Below are positions 1 to 10,841 of a stretch of DNA of 64,000 nt, in pieces. The DNA is taken from assembly GCA_015039465.1 (NCBI GenBank), contig MU129999.1, forward strand, positions 1-64,000, in the 5' to 3' direction. The notes under the pieces were generated by a model. That model searched no databases, was not told the origin of the DNA, and was given only the letters and a program-made list of their open reading frames with translations. This DNA is from Phlegmacium glaucopus. Lineage: Eukaryota > Basidiomycota > Agaricomycetes > Agaricales > Cortinariaceae. The position numbers and the translations under genes were made by a program. Numbering within the stretch: the stretch's first letter is position 1; every line of letters starts with the position of its first letter.

Positions 1-783
1 AGGACCACGGATAGGCAGATCTTTCTGAGTACTTGCGATAGGAGAACACTTTTGGCAAAAAGGATTTCTTCCTCTTATGTTCAATAGTCTCATCACATTG
101 CCCAAAGGATTTGAGGATGGCAGCCTGAGCCCCAAGGTCTAGGCTTTCCTGGCTCATATTGATATTGCCCCATTCACAGGGGTCAATAGTCTTGCCTTTT
201 GACTTTGAAGTCCCCTCATCTTGGGGTCTGGGTGAGTTCTTTCATCTGGTCTGAACAATCTGCTGACAACGCTGAATAAGATGTCTTTGCTTCTTATCAA
301 GAGCTTCTGCTGCAGCTCTTACAGCTTGCCTTTGCTCTGAGGTGAGCTTTCTGGCCCTGGAGATAGTCTCTGGGCTATTGTTTCTTACTCTGTTTAGTGA
401 GCTAAGACTACATGCATGTCTGCGCTTCACTGTAGTCCACGGGAGGTCATCCTCACTTTGGGGAGAACCACTAACATCACTCGAGATATCTTTCTCAAAG
501 TAATTCTCATTATCTTTATCACTGATAATTCTCTCATTCGCAGAACAATGAAGTGCTCCAGTCTCATCAATAACCCTTACAGGGCTTTCAGACCAAGATA
601 CCGGGATCTCCCTTCTTGGCAAAGGGGGTCTTGACGCAACCACATCACTGTATGTTTGCAGGACAGTGGTAGTGTCAGCAGCAGGGTTCACACCTGTAAC
701 GCAAGTAGCAAGCTCATGGTCCAAAGGTATGGATGCAGGGGCTGGGGGTATTTTGACAGCTGGCTCTCTGGGCTGGGTAGCTA
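1..783 (-). pseudogene. Gag-like ORF of an agaricomycete repeat family, 3' end cut by window
   Basis: The frame is open from about 783 to 242 on the minus strand and resumes after a TGA at 239-241. The N-terminal half contains a TYSDVVA-like motif, a PWTTVKRR motif and a basic, Ala/Gln-rich stretch near TSEQRQAVRAAAEAL. After the stop the same frame continues with KGKTIDP and EWGNINMSQESLDL, so it is one protein broken by a single stop, probably CGA to TGA. I recognise the word order from repeat-family gag-like proteins of mushroom genomes, but I cannot name the retroelement. No nucleic-acid-binding knuckle is visible in the part that lies in the window. Calling it gag is inference. Confidence 0.45.
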
Positions 784-930
784 TTGTTGAAATTATCAGT
801 TACAGTGAGAGCTGATCGTATCGATATGGACCAGAGTAGATAGCAGGAATTAGTAGCGAATAGCAATATGTACTTGTATCTACATAGCCACAACTCATAT
901 GTATAAGTAACAAAGCCTTTGGGGACGGAA

Positions 931-1746
931 CTGAACTTTACACTCCCCCACATCTTCCTGCAGGAATCCAGGAATTCCTGATATATTTCTGGTGGATTCC
1001 TAGTAAATTCTTGGTGGATTCCTAGTAAATTCTTGGTGGATTCCTAGTAAATTCTTGGTGGATTCCTAGTATTCCTGTACTACCATTAAATATTATTTAA
1101 AGGTAAAATAGCAATACATCAGTTAATTGTGATCCATACATATATAGGTTAACATCTATTAAAGGTGGCAATGCCTTACTGCCATTTGACACATCTCAAC
1201 AGCACTTTGTTTACAACCACAACTGTCACCAACCAGGAATCCACCAGGAATCACCAGGAATACTAGGAATCCACCCAGAATTTACTAGAAATCCACCAGG
1301 AATAATCTCACTTGTCAGGAATTCCTGGATTCCTCCTGGATTCCTCCAGGATTCTGATGTGTCACATGTGGTCACATGATCAAACCTCGCAGCCTGAACA
1401 AAATTCAAAACTCAAATGGCAGCAAGGCATTGCCACCTTTAATATATGTTAACCTATATATGTATGAATTACAATTAACTTATGTATTTATATTATACCT
1501 TTAAATATTAATAATAAATACTATTTAATAGTAGTACCAGGAATTCCAAGGATTCCTGGTGGACTAATTCCTGGTGGATTCCTGGTACTCAAGGAAATTT
1601 ATACCTGGATTAGGAAGAGCAAGGAATTGTCAATTTCAGGGGAAATCAGAGGAAATTGGCTGGTAGCAAATTCCTCCTGGAATCCTGGTATTCCTACCAG
1701 GAATGGCAGGAATCCTCCAGGAAGACGTGGGGGAGTGTAAGACCTC
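931..1746. mobile_element. TIR element E1, CTTTACACTCCCCCAC family, internal word CCAGGAATCC
   Basis: The left end reads CTTTACACTCCCCCAC and the right end is its inverse with one base missing. The flanks GGGACGGAA (922-930 and 1747-1755) match, giving an 8-9 bp target duplication. The outer parts are dense in short words such as GGATTCCTGGTGG and CCAGGAATCC. Inner arms near 1,081-1,180 and 1,420-1,500 are also inverted copies. There is no transposase frame, so it is non-autonomous. The 8-9 bp duplication would fit hAT-like transposases, which is inference. Confidence 0.8.
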
Positions 1747-1755
1747 GGGACGGAA

Positions 1756-2376
1756 TACCCTATCAGTTTGAATGAATATACTGCGGATTCCCCCTCTAGC
1801 CAAAGCTCCACTTTGTTAGTGCTCTCGACTAGATAGTATACTTCAAGTTCAAACCAACATTTAAATTTTCAACAGCTATACCAGTTCCGGTGCGAGCTCG
1901 AAGGTTATAAGTTCTGGTAGACATTTCAATTTGTTAGTTCAAAAACAGTTAAAAGGAATACGTAGCATTTTTTTTTTTACTTGTCAGTTGCTGGTTGGTT
2001 CGGGTGATCAAGCCGAATGGTTCCTAAGTGACTGAGCAGATTTAAGAGTTAAGCAGTAGTTGTTTCGAAGAGTTCTTTGTTCATCAAAAAAGATGTGACA
2101 GGAGTGACAACTGTGACCAGTAGGTATCAGTAGTGTAGTCCTGGCACACAGAGAGAAAACGATATAACAATATAAAGGTCTGTATTTTCACTGGGGGCTA
2201 CCTAAGTATAGTCAGCAGTTTATATAAGTACTTAGGTAGCAGAGTCCGAAGTAAAGAATGGATGGTTAAAGAAAACAAATAGGAGACAAAAAGGAGGGAG
2301 TAAAAATGAGGTAAGCATAGGTAAGAGTAAGCAGTTAAGCTTAGAGCGAAAAGCGAGCGCGAACACGAGGCGATCC
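1756..2376. other. Intergenic, no gene seen
   Basis: I see no open frame of note, no terminal repeats and no RNA gene between E1 and the stop of the 292-aa gene. There is a short A/T-rich tract near 1,965-1,980. Part of this stretch is probably the 3' untranslated region of the minus-strand gene. Confidence 0.5.
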
Positions 2377-3255
2377 TTATACAAAAACTGCATTGCGAAC
2401 TACAGACTCAAAGCCACTCACTTGTGCACTGAATAACGCTCCCCACATAATATCCGTGTAAGCGGGTGAAATCTCTGAAGGATTAAACGCAAATTCACCA
2501 TAGCGAGATATTTTGTGATAAGTCGCTACTGTTCCCGCTGTTGTTTGACGTGTCTGAGTAACATGTCCATCGGTGGCTGCAGCGAAGGGATGGTCAGGTC
2601 CAGGACGGTGAGCAGAGATAGGCGTGTGCTTCTCGTCGTTCATAGTCCATCCAGTTTCTACCATGCCACTCCCCGGCTGGAGTGAAACCACGCTAAACGG
2701 GACGCGGAAAAGACCTCTCTCGTCAGGACAAACATATTCCGCGCCCGAAAGACACGATTTATCCTTGAGGGATACAAGGCGCTGCAAGCCCATACCCCAT
2801 ACTGCAGAGCAGAACACCGCAGCGAATTTTGACAGGCTCTCTGCGTCGACTTTTTCAACGGCCCGCACTTTAGACGCTGGCCTGACAGCATATTCATAGG
2901 GAACAAGCTCTCCCTCCCGAGGAGAGTACCACATGATGGGATGCAAGTAGTTGGCAGCGTTGTCAGGACAGTGCATGACATGAGAAACATCAACATGGAT
3001 CAACTCTGCGTCAGGCCCTTCGCAAGAGATTTCCCAATGAATGAGACCTTCCCCTTCCTGAATGTCGAAGTGGCGGTGTAAAAGGTGGATCTCAAGGATA
3101 TCTTGTAGCGCATGGGCCTGAAGGATGCTCGCCAGGGCTGCGACATGACCTTTCTTCAGAGCAATAAGTTCTGCATGAGCAGCTGCGTCGTGATCCAGGG
3201 CAAACCTCTGGTATTGATTGGCGGGGAGAATCTCGGCAGAAGTAACGAAGACCAT
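2377..3255 (-). CDS. Unknown 292-aa protein, intronless
   Basis: This is an intact 292-codon frame that opens at an ATG (3255) and closes cleanly, with balanced codon use unlike the AT-rich repeats around it. I do not recognise a domain. The N-terminal third is Ala/His/Leu-rich and looks helical (ALKKGHVAALASILQ). The middle has Cys and Trp residues scattered without zinc spacing, and the C-terminus is hydrophobic (GALFSAQVSGF). No signal peptide or transmembrane segment stands out. It is followed by at least 600 bases without genes and preceded by the duplicated segment at 3.5-3.9 kb. Its intactness beside heavily mutated repeats suggests a real host gene or a young insertion. No function is proposed. 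Confidence 0.6.
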   Translation of the reverse strand: MVFVTSAEILPANQYQRFALDHDAAAHAELIALKKGHVAALASILQAHALQDILEIHLLHRHFDIQEGEGLIHWEISCEGPDAELIHVDVSHVMHCPDNAANYLHPIMWYSPREGELVPYEYAVRPASKVRAVEKVDAESLSKFAAVFCSAVWGMGLQRLVSLKDKSCLSGAEYVCPDERGLFRVPFSVVSLQPGSGMVETGWTMNDEKHTPISAHRPGPDHPFAAATDGHVTQTRQTTAGTVATYHKISRYGEFAFNPSEISPAYTDIMWGALFSAQVSGFESVVRNAVFV

Positions 3256-3507
3256 TCTAAATAGGAGATTATGGTCAGAATTAATTCACAATAATGAGCA
3301 AAGGATCGAAGACTTGCCTATCGAGGCGGGGGTTTTAGGCTGAGAAACCTGGTTCCCCGCTAAGGTACATTTATACTTTGTTGATAATATAGAACTTCCC
3401 CTTTCGGACTTAAGGGATGTTCCTTGGAACAGAGTCCTGACATTGCGTTGTACTCGGCAAAGGTCATCGGTCAAGAACATATGATTGATTCACATGAGGC
3501 GTGTCAT

Positions 3508-3936
3508 ACGTCTTCTGACAAGTGCTTTGCTTCGATACTATACAAAGGTTTCTCTCCCCCCAAACTGGTGAGATCCAATCTAATCGCCGAGTTTGATCGA
3601 ATCGTACTGGGATTGGGCGTTGTAATGATTCACATGAGGCGTGTTCCATTTATGGAATTCGTTCTTTTACCAAACTGGCGTTTTTTCGGGGGCCGTCACG
3701 GTGCCTTAGCCGGCAAATGCCGACTTCTTGCGTTCGGGGTCCCGGCATCAAAGCCAGCCTTTGAATCTGGCCTTGCCGCAACCTTGCCGGTCAGGATTTC
3801 CAGTCCCAAAAGAAAAAGAAGAAAAAAGAACTCGTATATGCCGCGTGTCACGACGGCCCTCACAGACAAGTACGTCTTCTGACAAGTGCTGTGCTTCGAT
3901 ACTGTACAAAGGTTTCTCTCCCGCCAAACTGGTAAG
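3508..3936. repeat. Diverged direct repeat (two 65-bp copies)
   Basis: Copies at 3508-3572 and 3872-3936 start with ACGTCTTCTGACAAGTGCT and end at AAACTGGT, with about four mismatches. A second short word, GATTCACATGAGGCGTG, occurs at 3,487 and 3,629. The block lies directly upstream of the kinase gene. It looks like a local segmental duplication that created a second copy of upstream or first-exon-like sequence. No function is visible. Confidence 0.7.
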
Positions 3937-4036
3937 CGTGGCTCATTCATACGTCTGCTGCGCATCACTACTGAATTTGTTGGGTGAATAGCGTTCAGTT
4001 CTCTCAGTAAACTTCTTGGCTCCCGACGCAATTGCC

Positions 4037-5424
4037 ATGTCTGACCAGAACCTCTTGTCCCTCGATGAAGCCACCTCTAAGCTCATATCCTTCACCCTTT
4101 CTGGTGCTGTTGGCTCCGCTGAGGGCGAAGGAATGGGAGTATCATACTCTTTGTTAGCCACGGATGACAAACACTTCTCCTTCGTCACCGCTCTAGAAAA
4201 CATGGACTATCCCTCTGATCATATAGATCGGTACCGCGTTAAGGTTGATAGGAGAACCGGACAGGTTGGACCTGCCGACTTGATCTCCTTATCCGCAGAC
4301 ACAGTCAAGGAGGCCATTCAGGAAGCAACGAGCGGGCGTCACCACGCCACTCAGGTGTCGCGCTTCACTGATGGGGCACTCAGCATTTCGTACAAAATTG
4401 CAGTTGAAGATCCCAGTATCGAGTATGTTCTGCAGTTAAGGCACCATGGTGACGTGGCCTCCATGAACAATTTTATGCAGATGATCTCGTCCTCGATCTC
4501 CAGCATCACCCTTCCTGTCCCTGCAGTTTATCCTATCGAGTCGTATCAACACCCTATCCACGGCATGGGTATTCAGATTACTGAGTACGTCCATGGAGTG
4601 ATGGCGAACCAGGTTTATCCCAAAATGGATGAGCAGCAAAAGCTTTCCCTGGTCCCCCAACTTGCTCGCGCCATAGCATCTATCTGGGAAATCCCTATTC
4701 CGGGTCGTCGTCTAATTGGCGAACTAAAGGCCCAACGGAATGGTGATAGCACTATTTCTTTGAGCATTGGCCCAGACCGCTACAACAGCCTTGGCGGTCC
4801 TTTCACCTCTGTTTCGGATTACCTCCGCAGTTACATCCGTCTACGACTCATTCAACTGGAGAAACAGCAGGAGGTTGACGAATTCAAATCGATTTACCTC
4901 GCTCGTATCAAGGCTTTTGTCGATGGCGGTATGCAGAATATTCCTCCAGTGGTGGAACAGATTCCCGTCGTTGCGATTCACCAAGATATTGGGCTACATA
5001 ATATTATTCTCTCACAAGATCTCACTCGGATCAACGCAATTATCGACTGGGAGTTCTGTGCTAGCGCACCCTTCGCATCACTGGAAAACATAATCGAGGG
5101 TTTTTTTAGGAGGCAGGCATTGAACGGGTTTGGAGAGCAGTACAATAATGCTGCTGAGCTCCGAAAAGCTTTCTGGGGTGCTATTCCGAAGTGGGAGGCA
5201 CATTACGAGAGTGAAGCCACTAGGGTCTTCCTGGAGTGGTATCGGTTTGGGTCATTTTTGAAGGTGGAGTGGAGATCACCGGAGCTGGCTGACTTAGCAA
5301 AGGACAGCTTTTGGGCGGAGAACATCAGGGTCGTGGAGGCAATACTCTCAAAGTATGAGAAAGCTTGGTACGTCTGCAGGCTAAGTATCTTATTCAAAAA
5401 AAATTCTGATATACCCTCAGGTAG
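4037..5424 (+). CDS. Aminoglycoside phosphotransferase-like (APH-fold) kinase, spliced
   Basis: The protein is 444 aa if spliced as join(4037..5367, 5421..5424). The catalytic loop HQDIGLHN starts near residue 315 and the metal-binding IIDWEF aspartate is near residue 337, which is the HxDxxxxN...D arrangement of the APH family. Such fungal proteins phosphorylate small molecules or are of unknown substrate, and no substrate can be assigned. The ATG at 4037 was chosen because it opens the conserved frame. An intron starting GTACGT at 5368 and ending CCCTCAG places the stop codon (G|TAG) immediately after ...KYEKAW. Without splicing the frame would run on to 5,599 with low-complexity hydrophobic sequence. 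Frame and motifs look intact. Confidence 0.8.
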
Positions 5425-8294
5425 GTTTTATTGCGCCGAGTCCTTGAGTCCGCTCTTCTTCTTCTATACGTTTTCTTTAAACACTTTTTTACCTGTGTCT
5501 ATCTTTACGTGGCAACGCGAAATCTTTTTGACTTTATCGATTAACCTAAGGGTTTTAAATCTGAGGTATGCTTTAATATCTATACCGTTTAGCCACTGAC
5601 TTCACGACTTCACACTCTAAAGAAGGTTCGTGGAGATGGGTTTCTATACCTCTAGGTATTGATACCTTTATTAGCGCAGCATAGTCTCAATAGGTTTGGA
5701 TACCTTTGTCAGTGGAGTTGCAATTGGTCATTTTGCAGGGGTCGGTCATTTGTATCATCACTGTAGCCGACACGCGTACGGTTGCCACAGAGTTCATGGC
5801 CGGATTTCTGCTTTCCAACACGCGTGTCGGCTATTTCAACTTTCAATTCTCAATTTTCTCAACTTGCTGCTGATCTGGAGGGGCTTCCCGTTACGACTGA
5901 GCTTGTTATAACTGTCTTCGGTGCTTCTGGTAATCTGGTGTGTGGTATTATGTCTACTGCATATTTTAAACCTCGCTTCAGTTTTATTGTATGAGTCACT
6001 TAAGACATTCCAATTGAGCACTAGCAGGGCTAGCAAAGACTTGTGCAGCTTCGGCGAGTACATCATGCAATGCACACCATATGGTTAGGTATATTACGAG
6101 TTGATAAGGTAGATGTCAACCACAACCCGTAAACATCGCATGTTGTGACGCCTGTGACCCATACGGTCATCCAAATATGGATGAAAGATAAGAATGCCTC
6201 GATATCATCTTGTGAAGGCGGATTTTGGCAAATCTGCCAAATGAGAACTCTTCTAAAGTAAGTTATTAACATCTTGTCCGCGTTTTATTCTTATCAGATC
6301 AGCCAATGCAGAGGAGTTTCCCTCGGAATGTCGAAATCTGACAAGATTACCCACAGCTTGTCAGAGAAGGTGAATTCTTGTGCGAGAAGTGCCTCTGGTG
6401 TCATCTCAACTACTTTACATTACTCTTTTCTAACTCTTATAACAGCTTTTCAATGTTTGGTAGTACTCGATGCCCCAATACTTGCGCGATGCCATCAACG
6501 TCTCCAGAAATTAGAATGAGAGCAACGCTGTTTGGCTGTCAAATCTGACCCAAAGCAACCTGAATGTTTGTCTGACGAGATAGTGTAGCTTTACACTTTC
6601 TAGGCATGGGCAGATGAACGGAGAGACGAAGCTCTGGCTCTAATCATCAGGCAATCTCTGCATAGAAAGTACTAAATTGGAAACTACATCACAATTTCAT
6701 GTATTTATATAAATCAAAGTACATTTATGGGTAGCAAGGACCTCTCTCTACAGTTCTCATTTGGCACATTTCGGATAATCATTGGATGAACGTGTCAAAC
6801 ACGTGTTCAATCCTAAATTAATGTGTCTCGTCCAAATTTGGATGCTGTCACATTTTGCACGTGACATTTGACGATTGTGGTTGAGATCTACCTTAAGATG
6901 GGTGGTGATTGTGGTGAGTAATTCTTGTTGATTTGATGCTTTCGGTTCTCATCCAACCACAAACACTGCAAACATTGATCCCCACAAACCTGTTGCCATA
7001 ATCCAACATAGATATCACTGGCCTGCATAAGGGCAGTGGACGCAGCTCTTCTTTTCGTGTCCTACTGATCTCGAACCCAGGTCTCTGATTATCCAGTATA
7101 TTCATTACTCACCTCCAGCTCCCTCGCTGAACTTGTCACCCCTTGCATCTTGCCCATTTCCATCACAAGCCCAATCAACAAGACCTGCTACCATGCTGGT
7201 CCATGCACGCTCACCAACTACGATATCTCACCACCTACCACTTATTATTGGTGCTTACAATTCCGCAAAAGCATTCCCAAGCACGCCACCACCTCTGGCC
7301 ATTCCTAGGGCTGCTTGCTCTCTAGTCACCCTGCTCTATTTCTCAGGTATACCGGTCACTTTAATTCTCATCCAATTTATCAATTTTCTGTACTTGAAGT
7401 TGCAAGGATCCATTTGCGGCTTAGTGGGATCGAGTTGTTAGGAATCAGCACTCCCCTCTTTTCTGGTATTCTTCTTTGAGCTCTCATTTCATTTCAATAC
7501 AATTGTGCCATTAACGGGGTAAAGAATTACGAAGGAAACGGCTGGATGGGTCGTGGAAGGAGAACTAGTGAGGAACATGGAGGTACTGTATGTTGGGTAT
7601 GTTCACTGGTGCCGAAGTGCTGCAAGCGCACATTTTAGGTGACATGATAGACTCGGCTATTGCTAACGTACAATAGGTCCATGGACTCTGCTCAACTGCA
7701 CATTGTCAGTGGTTATATACAAATCTTGAAGAATTCTTTTGGAACTAGTGATGTTACAGCCCAGCTCAGCCTCAATACTGCGGCTTAGGCTCGGCTTTCG
7801 AGGGCTCGGGCTTCCAAAATATGAAGCCCAAGCCACCGTACCTTAGGATAAGATAAGAATATGAGACAGTATAGTATTGAATAGGAAATGACTTAGGGAT
7901 GTATGAATATACTGGGTGTGTCTGGCGGGTCATGTACTGATGGCCCAGATATCGGAAATCCGATTTGAACTTGATCTGTTCAGATCAAAACTTTGGGGCA
8001 ATCAGAAATTCCAGGAATCCCCGTTTTGGGCAAGCTGTCAAGTCCTGAGTGTTTGGATAAGCAGATGGCATTGTGTAGAGGCCGAAAAACAATCTAGCCG
8101 TACCAAACACTGAAGGGAGTAGGTGGGCGGGTCAGAAAAAAAATTGCTGATGAAACTTAGATGATGCCAGCAAGACTGAAAGGAAAGATGGTTGATGTTT
8201 ATTGTTGCATCTGATCTTGTGCTATATCTTTGTGCAGAGGCATTTTACCAGCTGTGGCCTCTGCTGCTTCTGTTAAGTTTAAATCAAGGGGTAA
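5425..8294. other. Gene-poor spacer, no gene seen
   Basis: I find no convincing coding frame here. There is a 14-15 bp inverted pair (6235-6249 and 6752-6766, GCCAAATGAGAACT type) that could be the ends of an old small element. A GC-rich inverted pair (TAGCCGACACGCGT near 5,765 and its inverse near 5,820) could form a stem. The stretch 7,770-7,850 is a run of AGCCCAAGCC-like words. All are weak. Confidence 0.4.
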
Positions 8295-9211
8295 TGTTGG
8301 AGTAACTCCAGAACAAGTAACAGAAAGGACTTTGGCCTCAGCGTATGTGCTGTGCCGCCCAGCTCCTATAGTGTCCTGATTTTGGAACCGGAAGAGAAAG
8401 GAATAAGATGGAAGACCTCAGTGACTTAGAGGATGAACAAGAGGAGGAAACTAAGTTGATATTTGAACTAAGGAAAACATACAAGTTTTGAGTACTTAAA
8501 TAATAAAAGGAATAGCAACCAAAATATAAAGGATAAATATAAAGTGCTGCATTCTGCTCCTGGAAGGTCCTGCATTCTTGGGTGAATAATCCATAGCAGG
8601 TGTAGTGATGCCAAAGTTCGGTTCTGAACTGGTGCAAGAACCGAGAACTGAAAGAACTGAACTGTCAGTTCAGGTTCAGTTCAGTTCAGTCCAAGGATCT
8701 TGGACCATCGGTCCAGTTCTCGGTTCTCATATTTCTAAGATTTTGAGAACCAGGTTCAAACTGGTTTAAACTGAACTTTATGTAGTTTTTTTTTTCTTAA
8801 TTTTTCCACAGAGAATTGAATTTATAATCTATAAAGTATTGTTAGGTGCCCGACCCAATGTTTTGGATTTTGGAGTTTGAAAAATTGGCCTCATTTCAGC
8901 CAGGAACCTTTCAGTTCGGTTCTTGGTTCACCAAAAATAGTTGAAGAACTGAACTGAACTGAACTTTGGCATCACTAAGCAGGTGTGATGACTGATAGTG
9001 GGAAAGTGATGACAAAGAAAGAGTGGTAGTGTCAAAGATGTGGTAATGAGTTTGGAGTAATGTCGGAAGAGCCGGAATGAAATGGAGAAGTCTCGGAGTT
9101 GGACATAGGAGAGTAGATCCGGGAACAAGGGAAAGTACTGGAATGGAGTATGGACTTCTGGAGACAACTCCAATGGAGCTGGGCCGGAGTGACATATAAT
9201 GGAATGTAACA
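8295..9211 (-). repeat. 3' LTR of gypsy copy 1
   Basis: In element orientation it begins TGTTACATTCC and ends CCAACA. It matches the LTR of gypsy copy 2 (51745-52317) and the solo LTR at 46063-46620. Without the 375-bp MITE and its 8-bp duplication it would be 534 bp. Many CG dinucleotides of copy 2 read CA or TG here. Confidence 0.8.
8603..8977. mobile_element. hAT-type MITE, TAGTGATGCCAAAGTTC ends
   Basis: Ends TAGTGATGCCAAAG and CTTTGGCATCACTA are inverted. The flanks AGCAGGTG (8595-8602 and 8978-8985) form a perfect 8-bp target duplication. The 375-bp body is built from GAACTGAACTGAA-like words. TIRs of the form TAG-G and 8-bp duplications are the hAT signature. The uninterrupted LTR at 46.3 kb confirms the empty site. 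Confidence 0.85.
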
Positions 9212-9353
9212 GTACCTCCCTGTCAAGGCCCAGACCCTCGAGGCCACATGGTGGTCCATGCAAGGTTGACGTGGTATAAAGACTGTCAGAGACTGGTTGT
9301 GACTCTTCACTTCAGATAACTTCCCCAAACCCCATCGTCTTAACAAAAATGCT

Positions 9354-10407
9354 ATGAACACCAACAACAACAATGCTGGCTCCTCAAGCTCCCAACAAGC
9401 AAAGTTGGAAGTGGCTCGGGCCCGGATTCAGAGCAAGCAGGAGGCAGAGAGGAGAGTGCAGGAGGCTGAGGAGAAGGAGTTGAGGGAGTTGGAGGAAGCG
9501 GCAGTGGAAGAGCGGAGGGAGTACGAGGAGAGACAGAGAGTGGAAATGGAACAACAGAAAGTAGAGGCAGAGAGGAGGAGAAGAGAGGAGGAGCAGCAGC
9601 AGCTGTGGGAGATGCAATGGAGGCAGCAGGAGGAGCAGAAGAAGAGGAAAGCGGAGGCAATCATGGTTGACAATGACAATAAAGAAGAAGAGGAAGAGGA
9701 AGGAAATGGAATGGAATGGAGCCGGGGCCAAGTGCCCTGGAAAAAAGAAAAACAAATGACAAAGTAAGTGGATCAAAAATAGGAATGGAAAAGACTAACG
9801 GAAAACATAGGAGGTCTTTCAGACCAAGACAAAGAAGAATCTGGCATGCACCCAGTGCATAGACGCACACGAGGTGTGCTACAAGAAGAGCAGCAGGCCA
9901 GGGTGCTGGTGCTGCTATGTGTGGAAGATCACATGCAGCTTGGTCAGACGGAAATGGAAGACAAAGGAATGGACAGAGGAATGGAGCAGACGGGTGGATA
10001 AGGGAAAAGGGAAGGAGGTAGTGCCAGCAGCGGAAGGGATGGAGATGCTAATGGAAGAGTTAGAGATGATAGGAGGGTTGTTGCGGAAGTTGGTGGAGAC
10101 ACAGGAGGGAATGAGGTTGGGGATGGAGGTGCGGATGAGGCGGGAGTTGGAAAAGGAGAGACAGAAAGAAGAAAGGAGACAAGAGGAGCAAAAGCGGAAG
10201 GAGGTGACAAAGGCAGAGAAGGGTGTGGAAATGGAGAGGCAAGAGGAGACGGAGGACAAGGAGATGGAAACAGATGATGGGGAAGAGTTGGAGATGGAAG
10301 GAGGATGGGAGAGAGTGTTGGAGGAAGGAACAGAAAGAACAGAAGGAGAAAAAGAAGAAGGACCAGAGAAGGATGGGATGGAAGGAGTAGAAAAAACAAA
10401 AGAGTAA
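9354..10407 (+). pseudogene. Antisense spliced gene of the gypsy element: coiled coil, NLS, Zn2Cys6-like cluster (copy 1)
   Basis: Opposite in strand to gag-pol, this gene opens at 9354 just inside the 3' LTR. Exon 1 encodes a Glu/Lys/Arg/Gln-rich coiled coil (about 130 aa). An intron with donor GTAAGT (9764), branch-like ACTAACG and acceptor TTTCAG (9822) leads to exon 2. Exon 2 has six cysteines spaced C-x2-C-x6-C-x8-C-x2-C-x6-C (9847-9936), then an acidic coiled-coil tail to 10,407. Relative to copy 2, one base is gained near the A-run before the donor, so the two exons are out of frame here. C6 clusters bind DNA as dimers in fungal transcription factors, and a regulatory role in the element is inference. 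Copy 2 has the same intron. Confidence 0.65.
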
Positions 10408-10841
10408 AATAGAAAAAGAATTGTATATAATTTTTTTCTTGTTATTTCTTTTTGTTTTATTTTATAAAAAATTGTTTTCTTGACTTTGTTTGTGCAAACA
10501 GAAAAGTAAGATAACAGAAAAAGGAAGAAGATGGAAATGAACATGGAAGGGACGGAAAGACAAGGAAAGGAATGGAAAAGGAATCAAGAGAGTGGAAGAG
10601 GTCCAGGTTTAGCTGGGTAGCTCTGGTGGAAATCAGCAACAAGTTTGGATGCATGTCCTAATTCATTAGCTGGTAATCAGGAAGTTTCTTCATTGGTACC
10701 TTCATAGCCAGACCACTTGACTAGGTACAGGAGCTTGCATACACGCCGTCTGTTGTCCAATTTAGAGTCCAAAATTTTGGAGACCTCAAATTCCTGTTCT
10801 CCATCAATGATGACTGGAGGGGGCGGAGGTTGAGTACAATC

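Noticed and set aside
3424..3882. 152-codon plus-strand frame before the kinase
   Set aside because: It spans the duplicated segment and a GC-rich stretch, has no recognisable domain, and overlaps an equally long frame on the other strand.
6210..6800. Inverted pair GCCAAATGAGAACT 500 bases apart as a MITE
   Set aside because: Similarity covers only 14-15 exact bases and no target duplication was found.
9384..10544. Long minus-strand frames opposite the antisense coiled-coil gene
   Set aside because: They are Ser/Leu/Pro-rich mirror images of Glu/Lys-rich coding sequence. The plus-strand frame has the intron and C6 cluster.
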